Below are positions 23,193 to 33,987 of a stretch of DNA of 64,000 nt, piece after piece. This DNA comes from Catenovulum sp. 2E275 (GTDB lineage: Bacteria > Pseudomonadota > Gammaproteobacteria > Enterobacterales > Alteromonadaceae), in assembly GCF_025515275.1 (NCBI RefSeq), contig NZ_JAOPFU010000003.1:124001-188000 (forward strand), read 5' to 3'. How positions within the stretch are numbered: the stretch's first letter is position 1; each line of letters opens with the position of its first letter. The translations under genes and the position numbers were made by a program. The notes below the pieces were generated by a model, which worked only from the letters and a program-made list of their open reading frames with translations, was not told the DNA's origin and did no database searches.

Positions 23193-25205
23193 GTGAAACT
23201 TCTGTATTTTATACGCTTCTGTACTTTATTTATTACTTTTTTTAGCGGCTTTGCTATTGCTACACCTCAAATACCTGATGTTGAGATTGTTCCAACTCCA
23301 AATTGGGTTAAACCTGAAAATATTACAACAAAACCACTATCAGAACTGCGTAAGCCGAGTCATTATTATTTAGTTGAGCAAAAAGCTAATAATGCAGAGC
23401 TTAAAAAAAGATATTTTCGTTATGCTTATGCACCAAGTGATACGGCAGGGCTTAATGACTATTCAACAATTACAATTCGTTTTAACCCTGCTTATGAAAC
23501 GCTGAAAGTTCATAATGTTTCTGTTAGTCGGGATGGTCAGGTTATAACTCAAATAAAAGCCGAAGATATTCAAGTAATCAATGCTGAAGATAGTCAGTCT
23601 GATAATATTTTTTCTGGTGAATATGATGCTTTAGTTCAATTGAAAAATGTACAAGCAGGCGATTTAATTGATTATAGTTATAGTATTGTGGGGGCTAACC
23701 CTGTATTTGACCAACATTTTGTTTTTCAAAGTCGACTTGCGTGGGGAGTTGGTATTGATAAATTGAGTGTTTTTGTTGTTAGCCCAATTAATAAACCATT
23801 AAATTATAAATTGCATGTTAGCCAAGATAAATTGAAGCTACTTTCAACTCAAAAAGAACTAACTTATCAAATTTATTTAGAGAATGTAAAAGCTTTACAT
23901 TTAGATGATAAAGTACCAGGGTGGTATCGGGATATACCCTATATTGAATTTAGTGATTATCAATCATGGCAAGATGTTGCAAAGTGGGCCAATAATTTAT
24001 TTAAAGTTCAGCCAACCGATTCCAAAGAATATCAAAGATATATTGAATCATTGAAGAAAGTCCCACTAAAAGACGCAATTAATCAGGCAATAAATTTTGT
24101 ACAAAATGATATTCGTTATTTAGGTTTAGAACTAGCTGAAAACTCTCATAAGCCGCATTCACCGCAGGAGGTTTTTGCTAATCGTTATGGTGATTGTAAA
24201 GATAAATCTTTATTATTAACTGAATTATTAAAAGCAATAGGAATAGATGCTCAGGTAGCGCTAGTTTCTACCCAAATTAAGCGAGGTTTGGAAGAATCTA
24301 TTGCCAGCCATAGTGCATTTGATCATGCTATTGTTCGACTAACATATCAAGGAAAAGACTACTGGATAGATCCAACAGCGACTTATCAGGGAACTGAATT
24401 ATCAGAAAAGTATCAGTTTAACTATGAAAGAGCATTGATTATTTCTGATACATCTAAAAATTTAGTGAATGCAACACCTGTTCAAGGTATCGCAACTGTT
24501 GAACTTACTGAGCTTATCATTGCTGCCGATTATTTTTCACCAGTCGAATGGCGCGTTAAAACTATATATACAGGCAATGAAGCTGAATATATGCGCTATA
24601 AATTGGCAACAAGAGGCAAAGATAAAATTGCAAAGCAGTATTTAAATTATTATGCCAAAACTTATCCTAATCTCTCTCCTTTAGCAGATTTAAAAGTGGA
24701 AGATGATTTAGTTTCTAATCGACTTGTAATGGAGGAATTATACTTAGTTCCTGACTTTTGGCAGCTAACAGAGGATAAAAATGCTGCTTTTGAGTTGACT
24801 GCTAACTATTCAAAGGAGTATTTAACAACGCCAGATACAATTATTCGTAAAGCGCCTTTACACTTAAATAACCAGATTAATGTCTCTCACCGAGTCATTT
24901 TACAATTACCTGAGAATATAGATTTTAGTGAAGATGATTCAGTTGAAATTATCGATAATCCGTATATTCAGTTTATTTCAAGTATTGAATATGACAGGCG
25001 CCGAATTGCATTTGAAAATATACTTAAAGTTAAAGCTAGTGAAGTTGAGGTGGACCAAGTAGCTGACTATTTAGCTGATATTAAATCTATTAATAATCAG
25101 ATGAGTTATTCTAATAGCATTACTAATGTGACTTTAGACCCTGGCTATAAACAGTTAAAAGCGCTGTTAAGTTTATTACAGCCTTATGCAAAAAATCAGG
25201 AGTAA
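23193..25205 (+). CDS. Exported DUF3857 protein with transglutaminase-like domain
   Basis: 670 residues. It has a signal peptide (to about residue 23, FAIATP), then a DUF3857 beta domain (about residues 55-210), a transglutaminase-like fold (about 285-410) and a C-terminal domain of the DUF2569/3858 type. A cysteine-protease-like triad can be placed: Cys335 in YGDCKDKS, His378 in SAFDHAIVR and Asp393 in YWIDPTATY. The start is GTG at 23193 after AGGGAAGG. It overlaps nothing, but is followed 8 bases later by a lipoprotein gene, so the two are one operon. The substrate is unknown; periplasmic peptide or protein processing is an inference. Confidence 0.85.
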   Translation: MKLLYFIRFCTLFITFFSGFAIATPQIPDVEIVPTPNWVKPENITTKPLSELRKPSHYYLVEQKANNAELKKRYFRYAYAPSDTAGLNDYSTITIRFNPAYETLKVHNVSVSRDGQVITQIKAEDIQVINAEDSQSDNIFSGEYDALVQLKNVQAGDLIDYSYSIVGANPVFDQHFVFQSRLAWGVGIDKLSVFVVSPINKPLNYKLHVSQDKLKLLSTQKELTYQIYLENVKALHLDDKVPGWYRDIPYIEFSDYQSWQDVAKWANNLFKVQPTDSKEYQRYIESLKKVPLKDAINQAINFVQNDIRYLGLELAENSHKPHSPQEVFANRYGDCKDKSLLLTELLKAIGIDAQVALVSTQIKRGLEESIASHSAFDHAIVRLTYQGKDYWIDPTATYQGTELSEKYQFNYERALIISDTSKNLVNATPVQGIATVELTELIIAADYFSPVEWRVKTIYTGNEAEYMRYKLATRGKDKIAKQYLNYYAKTYPNLSPLADLKVEDDLVSNRLVMEELYLVPDFWQLTEDKNAAFELTANYSKEYLTTPDTIIRKAPLHLNNQINVSHRVILQLPENIDFSEDDSVEIIDNPYIQFISSIEYDRRRIAFENILKVKASEVEVDQVADYLADIKSINNQMSYSNSITNVTLDPGYKQLKALLSLLQPYAKNQE

Positions 25206-25213
25206 CAGCTAGG

Positions 25214-26404
25214 ATGTTAAAACGTATACATAAACTTATATCTTCATTTTTATTATTAGCTGTCTTAATGGCTTGTAGCTCAACAAGAGAAAAAACAGAA
25301 GAAATAATAACTTCTAAAAGCAATGAGCCTGTTGAAAGTATTGTTAGTACTCAATCTCAACGAGTTTTAAACTTTAATTTAAGTCTTGAAGAGCATTTAA
25401 ATAAAGGTGAGCTAGATTATTTTATACAGCAAATTGATGAAGATAAAATATATGATGTCATCAAAGCTAGGTACTTAACCCCTAATTTAGAAGAAAAAGA
25501 TTACAAAGATAGTGCAAGTAAAGTGCTCGATTCATTCGTTACGCTAGTTCAAAACCTTGGGAACGCAGAGTCAAATAACTGGCATTATCTTTATTCAAAA
25601 CCATTAAATGACAACACAATTTTAAGCTTATATCGGATTAGTTTAGGAGAATCTGGTTATACATATTTAAATATGTATTTAGATCCTAATACATTAAAGA
25701 TTTATGATTTACATAACCTTTTTACACAGTTTACTAATTTAGATTTTTTAGTTCAGTATGACTCATTTATTCAGGTTGATTTAATTAATCCAGAAAATCT
25801 ACCTTATCAGTATGCAGCAATATTTTGTATTACTGAATTGGTGAAAAATAATGTAGCTGCTTCTTTCAATCATTATAAAAGCTTACCTGAACATTTGCAG
25901 CAAAAGCCTATTCTTCTCGATTTTATTACTCGTAAATTAGCAACTCTTCCTGTACCTCAAGCAAGGATATACTTACCAGAATTAATTAAGGCTTATAAGG
26001 CTAATGGGCAATTTCCAGGTATGCTCGAATCTTTTTTTGTATCTTTATCCCAATACAGTGATGCGATCAAAGCAATTAATACCTTGCCTGAAAGTGCACA
26101 AAGAGATAGTAAAATGCAAAGTGAATTAGCTATTTTGTATGCATACTTGGGCGATAAATATCAAGCGTTGCATCATGCTCGAAATACAATTTTATCTGCA
26201 CCATCTGATCCAGAGGGCTTTTTTGTCCTATTACAAGTCAATATTTTAATAAAGGATTTTGATTTAGCTGTTGCGGTATTAGATACCATTAATACTGCTT
26301 TTGATGCTAACTTAACGCCGGCTAATCTATCATTGTTAGAACAAAGTGAAGCTTTTTTACAGTCTGCTCAATATCAAAATTGGTTAATGGACAACGCAGT
26401 ATAA
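25214..26404 (+). CDS. Lipoprotein with helical, TPR-like C-terminal part
   Basis: 396 residues. N-terminal lipoprotein signal with lipobox VLMAC (SLLAVLMACSSTREK), then a mixed domain and a helical C-terminal half whose repeated pattern (LAILYAYLGDKYQALHHARN, EGFFVLLQVNILIKDFDLAV) suggests tetratricopeptide-like repeats. I do not recognise a named family. It lies 8 bases after the DUF3857/transglutaminase gene, so the pair probably acts together in the envelope. A hairpin follows at 26474-26508. Confidence 0.75.
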   Translation: MLKRIHKLISSFLLLAVLMACSSTREKTEEIITSKSNEPVESIVSTQSQRVLNFNLSLEEHLNKGELDYFIQQIDEDKIYDVIKARYLTPNLEEKDYKDSASKVLDSFVTLVQNLGNAESNNWHYLYSKPLNDNTILSLYRISLGESGYTYLNMYLDPNTLKIYDLHNLFTQFTNLDFLVQYDSFIQVDLINPENLPYQYAAIFCITELVKNNVAASFNHYKSLPEHLQQKPILLDFITRKLATLPVPQARIYLPELIKAYKANGQFPGMLESFFVSLSQYSDAIKAINTLPESAQRDSKMQSELAILYAYLGDKYQALHHARNTILSAPSDPEGFFVLLQVNILIKDFDLAVAVLDTINTAFDANLTPANLSLLEQSEAFLQSAQYQNWLMDNAV

Positions 26405-26473
26405 ATTGGATATTTATCTGTATTAGTTTATTTAGACTTCCCTCTGAAATAAATATTTATAACTCTTACTAAG

Positions 26474-26508
26474 ATTGCTTTGGTCAAGCTTTTGCTGGCC
26501 AGAGCAAT
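26474..26508 (+). terminator. Imperfect hairpin after the lipoprotein gene
   Basis: ATTGCTTTGGTCA (26474-26486) and TGGCCAGAGCAAT (26496-26508) pair at 11 of 13 positions plus G-T pairs. It lies about 70 bases past the stop. No T run follows, so terminator function is uncertain. Confidence 0.4.
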
Positions 26509-26583
26509 ACTCTATCTAAATTGCCCTTTTACTAAGCTTAATTTAACGATAATAGGTTAATGTGATGATTGGTTATATAAGTG

Positions 26584-26760
26584 TAACCTCAACTCTGGAA
26601 AATAACTCTCTCTAGGGGTATTTTCCCGATAACTGCGTAGTGATAGCCTGCTATTACTACGCAAATTCGCCTTGTTTTAAGACCCCTCAGTTGAAAACGA
26701 ACTTAAACTAAAAACCAATAAACTTAAGTCTTTAGCTAATTTCTTATCCTGAGTTGAGTT
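26584..26760. repeat. Degenerate palindromic intergenic repeat, copy A
   Basis: Ends AACCTCAACTC (26584) and GAGTTGAGTT (26760) are inverted. Inside is a 12-bp stem with one mismatch, GCGTAGTGATAG (26635-26646) / CTATTACTACGC (26651-26662), flanked by AATTCGCCTTGT. The same order of elements (ACAAGGCgAATT, AATAGC apex, ACGCAGT, CGGG) is found, in the other orientation, in copy B at 36377-36621. Confidence 0.55.
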
Positions 26761-26828
26761 AAGTATGTTTCTATTTGATGTTAAAAATAGGATATGTATA
26801 TAAAAATATAAGTTGGTAAATTTTAGGC

Positions 26829-26939
26829 AAAAAAAAGCCCAGTTGGGGGACTGGGCGTAAAAATGATGCCATTTAAGGCACTCAAGCACTAACAAAGGGA
26901 TATCAAGAAAAATAACGATAAATCGCGTCTTTCAAAGAT
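26829..26939 (-). ncRNA. Candidate small RNA with promoter and intrinsic terminator
   Basis: On the minus strand a TATAAT box (26946-26951) and a TTGTAA box (26968-26973), 16 bases apart, precede a ~110-base stretch that ends in GCCCAGT-CCCCCA-ACTGGGC (26837-26856) followed by eight T (26829-26836). A second small hairpin TGCC-TTAAAT-GGCA lies just upstream. No ORF with a ribosome site is inside. I do not recognise the RNA family; the terminator resembles that of Spot 42, but the body does not. Confidence 0.5.
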
Positions 26940-26945
26940 GGGTTC

Positions 26946-26973
26946 ATTATATCCCTGTTTTGTAATTTTACAA
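26946..26973 (-). promoter_or_regulatory. Sigma70-type promoter of the candidate small RNA
   Basis: Minus strand: TTGTAA (26973-26968), 16-base spacer, TATAAT (26951-26946). The -10 box is a perfect consensus. Confidence 0.5.
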
Positions 26974-27251
26974 CGGTTTTTTGAAATATTTTTGTCAAAA
27001 AAAGCGTAAAAGTCTAAAATATGACTCATTTAACATTTAATTTACTTTTAAATGTAATTTTTAAACATTTCAATTTCTGCTTATTGACTTAGTTAACCAG
27101 TTTGAATAATTAACTGAGTTAAAACTGCTCTTGCTCTGTGCTTAGTTGGGGTTTAAAAAACAAAAAGAATAGGTTTATTCTTGATTGAAAACTTGCTATT
27201 GAGCGGGGTCCGCAATAGACTAACGCGCTTTGATGTAGATAGAGCTAGAGC

Positions 27252-28304
27252 ATGCAGGTTTCAGATTTCCACTTTGATCTTCCCGATGAATTAATTGCCC
27301 ATTTTCCGGCTGAAAAAAGAAGTGCATCCCGTTTATTAGTGGTTGCCGAAAAAAACGCTGAATCTATCGAACATAAAATATTTTCTGATATGCCGGAGTT
27401 GGTCACAGATAAAGATCTATTGATTTTTAACAATACAAAAGTGATTCCAGCACGTTTATTAGGCCAAAAAGTATCAGGTGGTAAAGTTGAAGTTTTAGTT
27501 GAGCGAATTTTAGAAGACAATAAAATTTTAGCTCATGTTAGGGCAAATAAAGCATTAAAACCCGGTACTGAGGTTATTTTAGAAGATAAAATTCAGGCTA
27601 AAATGCTGGAACGTCAAAATGACTTATTTGTATTACAGGTATTAAACTCGCAGCCTGTACTTGAGTTATTAGAAGCTTATGGTCACATGCCTTTGCCGCC
27701 TTATATTGATCGTGCAGATGAACAAACCGACAAAGAAAGATACCAGACAGTTTATGGTGAAGTGCCGGGTGCGGTTGCCGCGCCAACCGCGGGTTTGCAT
27801 TTTGATGAAAGTATTTTACAGCAGTTAAAAGATAAAGGCGTGCAAATGGCGAATGTGACTTTGCACGTTGGGGCTGGTACTTTTCAATCGGTTAGGGTAG
27901 ATAAGGTTGAAGATCATCAAATGCATGCTGAGTACATTGAAGTATCTGAGCAGGTTGTTGAAGCCATTAAAGCTTGTAAAGCACGAGGTGGTAGGGTCAT
28001 TGCAGTTGGTACAACGTCTGTTCGTAGCTTAGAAAGCGCAGCTCAGTTTGCCGGACAAAATGAATTAATCGCAGCTTATTCAGGTGATACTCAAATTTTT
28101 ATTTATCCCGGATACGAATTTAAAGTCGTGGATGCGATGTTTACTAATTTTCATTTACCTGAATCTACTCTAATTATGCTGGTTTCTGCTTTTGCAGGCA
28201 CTCAAATTATTAAGTCGGCCTATCAGGCGGCTATTGAACACAAATATCGCTTTTTCAGTTATGGCGATTCTATGTTTATTCAAACTAAAAAACGCTTTGA
28301 ATAA
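27252..28304 (+). CDS. queA: S-adenosylmethionine:tRNA ribosyltransferase-isomerase QueA
   Basis: 350 residues, normal size. Transfers the ribosyl part of SAM to preQ1 in tRNA, making epoxyqueuosine. Recognised by the N-terminal [36 protein letters not shown] and [19 protein letters not shown]. It is the first gene of queA-tgt-yajC-secD-secF, the same order as in E. coli; the gap to tgt is 28 bases. It is preceded by a long gap with a candidate sRNA on the other strand. Confidence 0.98.
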   Translation: MQVSDFHFDLPDELIAHFPAEKRSASRLLVVAEKNAESIEHKIFSDMPELVTDKDLLIFNNTKVIPARLLGQKVSGGKVEVLVERILEDNKILAHVRANKALKPGTEVILEDKIQAKMLERQNDLFVLQVLNSQPVLELLEAYGHMPLPPYIDRADEQTDKERYQTVYGEVPGAVAAPTAGLHFDESILQQLKDKGVQMANVTLHVGAGTFQSVRVDKVEDHQMHAEYIEVSEQVVEAIKACKARGGRVIAVGTTSVRSLESAAQFAGQNELIAAYSGDTQIFIYPGYEFKVVDAMFTNFHLPESTLIMLVSAFAGTQIIKSAYQAAIEHKYRFFSYGDSMFIQTKKRFE

Positions 28305-28320
28305 TCACTAATACAGTTAA

Positions 28321-29466
<1,146 letters not shown>

Positions 29467-29505
29467 ACAATTATTAATTAAATTTATTATATTAAGGGGT
29501 ATTTT

Positions 29506-29841
29506 ATGGACTTTTTTATTGCTAACGCTTATGCCGATGGTGCAACTCAGGCTCAAGGCGGCGGTTTACAAATGATTATTATGTTAGCTGTTTTTGGTTT
29601 GATTTTTTATTTTATGTTGTATCGCCCACAAGCAAAACGCATGAAAGAACATAAAGCGTTAATTGCTTCAATTGGTAAAGGTGACGAAATTTTAAGTCAG
29701 GGTGGTTTAGTTGGTAAAGTTGCTAAAGTATCTGAAGATAAAGACTTTATTTTAGTGACTTTAGCTGAAGGCGTAGATGTTGCTGTGCAAAAATCAGCGG
29801 TAACCGCGGTTTTACCTAAAGGTACGATTAAATCAATCTAA
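29506..29841 (+). CDS. yajC: Sec translocon accessory subunit YajC
   Basis: 111 residues (E. coli 110). Single N-terminal membrane helix (about residues 21-40, IIMLAVFGLIFYFMLY) followed by the conserved RPQAKRMKEHKALIASIGKGDEI-type cytosolic domain. It belongs to the SecDF-YajC complex that helps SecYEG export proteins. A strong ribosome site AAGGGG precedes the ATG. It sits 12 bases before secD. Confidence 0.97.
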   Translation: MDFFIANAYADGATQAQGGGLQMIIMLAVFGLIFYFMLYRPQAKRMKEHKALIASIGKGDEILSQGGLVGKVAKVSEDKDFILVTLAEGVDVAVQKSAVTAVLPKGTIKSI

Positions 29842-29853
29842 GGGTCTGAACTA

Positions 29854-31707
29854 GTGTTAAATAAATATCCATTATGGAAATACCTGCTGATACTCATTGT
29901 AGTATCAGCAGGTTTTTTGTATGCGCTTCCTAATATTTATGGGGAAGATCCAGCGTTGCAAATTTCTGCAACGCGAGGTGGTGATGTATCAATTGGTCAA
30001 CTTGATCAAGTTAAATCAGCCTTAGATAGTGCACAGGTTGAATATCGTTCAGCCAGCATTGAAAATAATCAAATCCAAGTTCGTTTTAAAGATACCGAAG
30101 CTCAACTAGAAGCACGTGATATAGCAATGCAATCTTTGGGTTCTAACTTTATTGTGGCGTTAAATTTAATGCCTGCTCAACCACAGTGGCTGGAAGAGGT
30201 TGGTGGCAGCCCAATGAAGCTAGGTCTTGATTTACGCGGTGGTGTTCACTTTTTAATGGAAGTGGATATGAGCGTTGCAATGCAGAAAAAACAAGAAGAA
30301 ATGCTGGAAGATTTTCGCATTAGTTTACGTGACGAAAAACTGCGTTACCGTGGCTTAAAAAACTTTGGTAATGGAGTAAAAGTAAGCTTTAGAAACGCAG
30401 AAGAAACTGAAAAAGCACTTGATTATTTAACGGATAAATTCCCTGAATTAACGATTGATACTGCTGCTAACGAAGATAATACAGTAACAGCAATTATGTC
30501 AGAAGCGCGCATTCGGGAAGTAAAAGAGTATGCACTTCAGCAAAATATCACGATTATCCGTAACCGAGTTAACCAATTAGGGGTTGCAGAACCTTTAGTG
30601 ATGCGCCAAGGTGCTGAGCGAATTGTGGTTGAATTACCGGGTGTTCAAGATACTGCTCGTGCTAAAGAAATTTTAGGTGCTACAGCAACACTTGAATTTA
30701 GACAAGTAGACAGTGAAGCCGATCCTCGTTCAGCCGCAGCAGGCCGAGTACCAGCCGGTTCAGAAGTTTTTTATAACCGTAATACTGGTCAACCTGTGGT
30801 GTTAAAAGAAAGTGTGATATTAACCGGTAATCATATTACCGATGCTAACTCTAGCTTTGACGAATACCAAAGACCTCAGGTAAATATTGATCTAGACAGC
30901 CAAGGTGGCAATAAAATGTCGCACTTTACCAAAGATAATATTGGTAAACCAATGGCGACTTTATTTGTTGAATATAAGCCGACAGGTCGTAAAAAGCCGG
31001 ATGGCAGTGTTGAATTTGAAGCGATTAAAGAAGTTATTAACGTTGCTACCATTCAAGCGCGTTTAGCCCGTAGTTTCAGAATTACCGGCATCGACAGCGC
31101 AGCCGAAGCGCAAAACTTGGCTTTATTATTACGCGCCGGTGCATTAATTGCGCCGATTCAAATTGTTGAAGAGCGTACTGTTGGTCCAAGTTTAGGTCAG
31201 GAAAATATCGATTTAGGGATGACAGCCATTTTATGGGGCTTTTGTTTAGTTCTCGTCTTTATGATCTTGTATTACCGTGGATTTGGTATTGTTGCCAATA
31301 TCGCGCTGGCTTGTAATCTAGTGTTAATTATTGGTGTTATGTCGTTAATTCCGGGCGCAACATTAACTTTACCTGGGATGGCGGGGATTGTATTAACTGT
31401 TGGTATGGCTGTTGATGCTAACGTCCTGATATTTGAGCGTATCCGCGAAGAAATTCTGGATGGCAGAGGGCCTCAGCAAGCTATTCACCAAGGCTATGAC
31501 AGTGCGTTTTCAACCATTGCTGATGCGAATATCACAACCTTTATTGCAGCTGTTATTTTATTTGCGATTGGTTCTGGTCCGGTAAAAGGCTTTGCGGTTA
31601 CTTTAGCGATTGGTATTTTAACTTCAATGTTTACTGCTATTGTTGTGACTCGCGCAATTGTTAATGCGTCAGTTGGCGGTAAAAAAGTTAAAAAACTTTC
31701 AATTTAA
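29854..31707 (+). CDS. secD: Protein translocase subunit SecD
   Basis: 617 residues (E. coli 615). Six membrane helices: one near residues 8-26 and five in the last third. A large periplasmic domain lies between, with the P1 head. The signature [16 protein letters not shown] and [17 protein letters not shown] are present. Uses the proton gradient to pull preproteins through. The start is GTG at 29854 ([12 protein letters not shown]). It is cotranscribed with yajC and secF. Confidence 0.98.
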   Translation: MLNKYPLWKYLLILIVVSAGFLYALPNIYGEDPALQISATRGGDVSIGQLDQVKSALDSAQVEYRSASIENNQIQVRFKDTEAQLEARDIAMQSLGSNFIVALNLMPAQPQWLEEVGGSPMKLGLDLRGGVHFLMEVDMSVAMQKKQEEMLEDFRISLRDEKLRYRGLKNFGNGVKVSFRNAEETEKALDYLTDKFPELTIDTAANEDNTVTAIMSEARIREVKEYALQQNITIIRNRVNQLGVAEPLVMRQGAERIVVELPGVQDTARAKEILGATATLEFRQVDSEADPRSAAAGRVPAGSEVFYNRNTGQPVVLKESVILTGNHITDANSSFDEYQRPQVNIDLDSQGGNKMSHFTKDNIGKPMATLFVEYKPTGRKKPDGSVEFEAIKEVINVATIQARLARSFRITGIDSAAEAQNLALLLRAGALIAPIQIVEERTVGPSLGQENIDLGMTAILWGFCLVLVFMILYYRGFGIVANIALACNLVLIIGVMSLIPGATLTLPGMAGIVLTVGMAVDANVLIFERIREEILDGRGPQQAIHQGYDSAFSTIADANITTFIAAVILFAIGSGPVKGFAVTLAIGILTSMFTAIVVTRAIVNASVGGKKVKKLSI

Positions 31708-31719
31708 AAGGCGATTATT

Positions 31720-32661
31720 ATGTGGTTACAACTTAAAAATACAGTGCCTTTTATGAAGTGGGGCAAGTTTTCGGTCGTTTTTTCAGCGCTTATGCTGATT
31801 GCTTCGATTGCATCAATTTCAATCAATGGTTTAAAGTTTGGTTTAGATTTTACTGGCGGTACGTTATTGGAAGTTGGCTATGATAAAGCCGCTAATTTGT
31901 CTGATATTCGTCAGGAACTAGAACAAAACGGATTTGCCGATGCAGTTGTTCAACATTTTGGTAATAGTTCCGAAGTTTTAATTCGTCTGGCGCCAAGAGA
32001 AAATGTTAAGGCTGAAGATTTAAGCCATCAAATTTTAGAGCTAATTTCTAATGATCAACTTGGTCAAGCAGAAATGCGCCGAATTGAATTTGTTGGTCCA
32101 AGTGTTGGTGAAGAGCTTAAAGAGCAGGGCGGTTTAGCCATGCTAGTGGCTTTAATCTGTATCTTAATTTATGTCGCGTTCCGATTTGAATGGCGATTTG
32201 CATTAGGCTCAGTATTAGCACTTGCGCATGACGTTATCATCACCATTGGCTTGTTTTCAGTATTAGGTATTGAGTTCGACTTAACAGTTTTAGCAGCAGT
32301 TTTAGCGGTAATCGGTTATTCATTAAACGATACCATTGTTGTATTTGACCGAATTCGTGAGAACTTTGTTAAATTAAGACAAGGTACGCCAGCTGAAATT
32401 ATTGATATTTCACTTACTCAAACTTTAAGCCGAACAACAATTACTTCGTTTACTACGGTTTTAGTATTGCTTGCTTTGTTCTTTAAAGGCGGTGCTTTAA
32501 TCCATGCGTTTGCGACGGCGTTATTGTTTGGTATCGGGATTGGTACTTACTCTTCAATTTTTGTTGCCAGTGTATTTGCGTTAAAACTGGGCATTAGTCG
32601 TGAAGATTTAATTCCGGCTGTGGTTGAAAAAGAAGGTGCAGACCAAGATCCACTTATGTAA
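31720..32661 (+). CDS. secF: Protein translocase subunit SecF
   Basis: 313 residues, typical. Six membrane helices, periplasmic loop after helix 1, with FGLDFTGGTLLEV, and YSLNDTIVVFDRIREN, the conserved SecF core. Partner of SecD; the gap is 12 bases. A terminator follows at 32684-32710. Confidence 0.98.
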   Translation: MWLQLKNTVPFMKWGKFSVVFSALMLIASIASISINGLKFGLDFTGGTLLEVGYDKAANLSDIRQELEQNGFADAVVQHFGNSSEVLIRLAPRENVKAEDLSHQILELISNDQLGQAEMRRIEFVGPSVGEELKEQGGLAMLVALICILIYVAFRFEWRFALGSVLALAHDVIITIGLFSVLGIEFDLTVLAAVLAVIGYSLNDTIVVFDRIRENFVKLRQGTPAEIIDISLTQTLSRTTITSFTTVLVLLALFFKGGALIHAFATALLFGIGIGTYSSIFVASVFALKLGISREDLIPAVVEKEGADQDPLM

Positions 32662-32683
32662 GCTGGATTTCAAATCTAAATCT

Positions 32684-32712
32684 AAAAAGAGAGCGATAAG
32701 CTCTCTTTTTTG
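32684..32712 (+). terminator. Rho-independent terminator of the queA-secF operon
   Basis: GAGAGC (32689-32694), loop GATAA, GCTCTC (32700-32705), extended by A/T pairs and followed by TTTTTTG. The facing minus-strand gene ends at 32716. Confidence 0.85.
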
Positions 32713-32715
32713 TTT

Positions 32716-33105
32716 TTATACTTTTTGCATAGGCAAATTTTGTACTTGCCAAGCTTTAATACCACCATCAAGTGAATAAACACAACTAAACCCCATATTC
32801 GTTAATGAATTAGCAGCAAATGCAGAGCGCGCACCAGACTGACAATAAAGCACAATTGGTTGGGCGGATAACTCACATTGGTTTTGGATGTTTTGCTGAT
32901 GTTTTTCTAACTCGGCTGTTATTTTCATCTCAAGCACCCCACGAGAAATAGCAATCGCCCCAGGTATTTTCCCTAACGCAACTTCGTTTGCTTCTCGAAT
33001 ATCCACTACAAAAAACTGAGACTGGCGTGTAACTAATTCAGCTACAGATATAACTTGGATTTGTTTTTTAGTTTGTTCAACATAGGCTTGGCTGGTTAAT
33101 AACAT
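32716..33105 (-). CDS. Rhodanese-like sulfurtransferase
   Basis: 129 residues, one rhodanese domain. The catalytic Cys is in the loop CQSGARS (IVLYCQSGARSAFAANSL), and the domain ends with YSLDGGIKAWQ. Moves sulfane sulfur, for example persulfide to thiols or sulfite. The first ~20 residues (MLLTSQAYVEQTKKQIQ) are a short cytosolic lead, not a clear signal peptide. It is downstream of a TauE-type exporter gene, gap 34 bases, same strand; with the divergent hydrolase, this makes a sulfide-handling cluster. Confidence 0.92.
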   Translation of the reverse strand: MLLTSQAYVEQTKKQIQVISVAELVTRQSQFFVVDIREANEVALGKIPGAIAISRGVLEMKITAELEKHQQNIQNQCELSAQPIVLYCQSGARSAFAANSLTNMGFSCVYSLDGGIKAWQVQNLPMQKV

Positions 33106-33139
33106 ATCAGTTCCTTATCTAGTTCACCTGAACTCAGGT

Positions 33140-33892
33140 TTAAATTAGTTTAATAGATTGATAAAAAGTAAAAATGGACAAACAAATTAATAAATAAGCA
33201 AAACCTTGTTGCAGCCATTTGGGGTTGAGTTTATTTGCAAAAAACTGGCCTAAATAACTGCCGCAAGTGCCGAGTAAAATAAATATAATAATCACCAGCC
33301 AATTAAACTCGATAGCATCACGATTAAAAGTAATTGCATAGCGGCCAAACGCAACCAATGAATTTAAACTAATGATAATTAAGCTACTGGCGACAGCTTG
33401 TCGAAGGGGTAAATTCAAGAGAATTATTAAAGCTGGCACAATTAAAAAACCACCACCGACACCAACTAAACCCGTTAAAAAACCGACTAAAAAACCAGTC
33501 ATGATTATTTTCGGTAACGAGCTTTGTTTTTGAATTGCATGATTATTTAATTTAAGTGTATGAAATGCAGCAAATAAAATAACCATAGCAAAAATAAATA
33601 ACTGGATATAACCCGCGATATAACTGCCTGCTAAAGCGCCTAAATAACTGGCAAAAAGTCCCGGAATGGCAAAGCCTGAAATATTTTTCCAGGCGATTTT
33701 TTGAGTGATAATATTATTAACTGAACTGAATAAGCTAATACTGGCAACAATAAATAACGCACTGGCAATTGCACTTTTTTCATTCATGCCAACGCCATAG
33801 ATTAAAGCGGGCACAGTTAATATCGCGCCACCAGAACCTAATAAGCCCAAACTCAAACCAATCATTACGGCTGAAATGATAATGACAAACAT
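33140..33892 (-). CDS. Sulfite exporter TauE/SafE-type membrane protein (TSUP family)
   Basis: 250 residues with seven to eight hydrophobic helices. The duplicated TSUP signatures are seen as LGLLGSGGAILTVPALIY in the N-terminal half and LTGLVGVGGGFLIVPALI in the second. TSUP members move sulfite, sulfoacetate or other sulfur anions across the inner membrane. The sulfur context (rhodanese downstream, persulfide hydrolase divergent) supports sulfite or thiosulfate export here, by inference. Confidence 0.9.
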   Translation of the reverse strand: MFVIIISAVMIGLSLGLLGSGGAILTVPALIYGVGMNEKSAIASALFIVASISLFSSVNNIITQKIAWKNISGFAIPGLFASYLGALAGSYIAGYIQLFIFAMVILFAAFHTLKLNNHAIQKQSSLPKIIMTGFLVGFLTGLVGVGGGFLIVPALIILLNLPLRQAVASSLIIISLNSLVAFGRYAITFNRDAIEFNWLVIIIFILLGTCGSYLGQFFANKLNPKWLQQGFAYLLICLSIFTFYQSIKLI

Positions 33893-33921
33893 AATTTAGC
33901 AAGCTCTTTTGTTTAAAATTT

Positions 33922-33951
33922 AATTACTTTACATATCGTATATTAGTAATT
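33922..33951. promoter_or_regulatory. Dyad in the divergent promoter of the sulfide cluster, possible ArsR-type operator
   Basis: AATTACT (33922-33928) and AGTAATT (33945-33951) are inverted, with inner CATAT...TATAT symmetry. It lies centrally in the 95-base gap between the TSUP gene and the MBL hydrolase. BigR/SqrR-type operators are AT-rich dyads of similar size; the match is by shape only. Confidence 0.4.
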
Positions 33952-33987
33952 TATAATATTCAAATGTAATTTGTTAGGAGAATAAAA

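Larger units (their letters stand above)
26405..27251. other. 847-base gene-free region before queA
   Basis: No protein gene can be supported. From left to right it holds an imperfect hairpin (26474-26508) that may end the lipoprotein transcript, a degenerate palindromic repeat (26584-26760), a candidate small RNA on the minus strand (26829-26939) with its promoter, and about 280 bases of AT-rich sequence that must contain the queA promoter. Confidence 0.6.

Noticed and set aside
26677-26895. 72-residue minus-strand frame in the gap before queA
   Set aside because: It has no ribosome site or recognisable domain and overlaps a GC hairpin with a T run, which fits an RNA terminator better.
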